From Planctomycetota bacterium (GTDB lineage Bacteria > Planctomycetota > Planctomycetia > Pirellulales > Pirellulaceae), in contig JAEZGD010000108.1 of the NCBI GenBank assembly GCA_023417165.1, forward strand, positions 1 to 5,505: a stretch of 5,505 bases of DNA, written 5' to 3'. Positions within the stretch are counted from its first letter, which is position 1; each line of letters starts with the position of its first letter. A model generated the notes under the pieces. The model made no database searches, had not been told where the DNA came from, and was given only the letters and a program-made list of their open reading frames with translations. The translations under genes and the position numbers were made by a program. Below, one piece after another: positions 5,006 through 5,505 of the stretch.

Positions 5006-5505
5006 ATGGGCTCTCTACGCGTCACGATTTGGAACGAATTTCTTCACGAACGCCACAACGAGGTGGTGAAGAGGATCTATCCCGACGGCATCCATGCGGT
5101 GATCGCCGATGGCCTGCGCGAGCAACTCGGCGAAGAGGTTGTCGTGCGCAGCGCGACGCTCGATGAGCCCGAGCATGGCCTGACGGAAGAGGTGCTGGCC
5201 GAAACCGATGTCTTGATCTGGTGGGGCCATCAAGCGCACGACCAGGTGGACGACGCCATCGTCGAGCGCGTGCAGAAGCGTGTACTGAGCGGCATGGGCT
5301 TGATCGCGCTGCACTCGGCGCATGCGTCAAAGATCTTTCGCCGCTTGATGGGCACCGAGTGCATGTTGCGTTGGCGCGAGGCTGGCGAGCGTGAGCGATT
5401 ATGGATCGTGCGCCCCGGGCATGAAATCGTTTCGGGACTCGTCGGCGAATACTTTGAGCTGGCGCATACCGAAATGTATGGCGAGTTCTTCGACATTCCG
5501 CAGCC
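5006..5505 (+). CDS. thuA: ThuA-family protein (trehalose-utilization type), 3' end cut by window
   Basis: The first 166 codons are present and the frame is open at the window edge; the family is usually about 210-280 residues, so perhaps a third is missing. ThuA proteins adopt a class I glutamine-amidotransferase-like fold without the classical Cys nucleophile. In rhizobia, ThuA works with ThuB in trehalose catabolism; the role elsewhere is unproven. Visible conserved blocks are 'VTIWNEFLHER' near the start, 'IYPDGIHAVIADGL', 'WWGHQAHDQV' (Trp72-Trp73-Gly74-His75), 'ALHSAHASKIFRRLMGT' (His103, His106), 'RERLWIVRPGHEI' (His139) and 'AHTEMYGEFFDIP'. These match my memory of true ThuA proteins rather than the broader ThuA-like domains of planctomycetes. 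ATG 5006 has no Shine-Dalgarno; the repeat array ends four bases upstream. An in-frame TTG at 4994 is an unlikely alternative. No thuB or sugar transporter gene is visible. Confidence 0.9.
   Translation, partial: MGSLRVTIWNEFLHERHNEVVKRIYPDGIHAVIADGLREQLGEEVVVRSATLDEPEHGLTEEVLAETDVLIWWGHQAHDQVDDAIVERVQKRVLSGMGLIALHSAHASKIFRRLMGTECMLRWREAGERERLWIVRPGHEIVSGLVGEYFELAHTEMYGEFFDIPQ

Noticed and set aside
1..5505. Defence island, CRISPR array, transposon or RNA gene
   Set aside because: No transposase, nuclease, reverse transcriptase, regularly spaced direct repeats with spacers, or tRNA/rRNA-like sequence could be found.

Overview
The window looks like chromosomal DNA from a moderately GC-rich Gram-negative-type bacterium, most likely a planctomycete (inference). 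The basis is a secreted TPR protein carrying the 'LAWVLATSPDDDVRNGKRA' signature I associate with planctomycetes, a ThuA-family protein of a type common in that group, and weak or absent Shine-Dalgarno sites at two of the five genes. All five supported genes lie on the + strand. The long open frames on the - strand are codon-bias shadows.

Layout. Positions 1-420 are non-coding leader DNA with a lower-GC look, a 15-bp palindrome (165-179), an ECF-like candidate promoter (325-351) and an inverted repeat in the presumed leader (355-396). Positions 421-1992 encode a DegP/HtrA (Do-family) serine protease with an intact His-Asp-Ser triad and two PDZ domains. Its 3' end carries two tandem hairpins, the second a textbook intrinsic terminator (2055-2096). 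A candidate promoter (2132-2161) then precedes a secreted 558-residue TPR protein (2200-3876). The 89-bp gap to the next gene holds a strong 14-position hairpin (3893-3923) inside a possible 19-codon mini-ORF with its own Shine-Dalgarno. Next come a small HD-superfamily hydrolase (3966-4523), a pterin-4a-carbinolamine dehydratase (4564-4959), and the first 166 codons of a ThuA-family protein (5006 to the window end), spaced 40 and 46 bp apart, as expected of one operon.

Function. The first two genes probably act outside the cytoplasm: a stress protease and a TPR scaffold. The terminator separates their transcripts. The last three are small cytoplasmic metabolic or housekeeping genes. No known pathway joins HD hydrolase, pterin dehydratase and ThuA, so their grouping may be transcriptional convenience.

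The most unusual structure is at 4927-5001. It is an array of degenerate 7-bp units (AGTNCCA), about five in one orientation and four in the opposite one, around an 11-bp centre. It fills the whole dehydratase-thuA gap, supplies the last ten codons and the stop codon of the dehydratase, and ends four bases before the thuA ATG. I see no defence system, mobile element, CRISPR array or RNA gene here.
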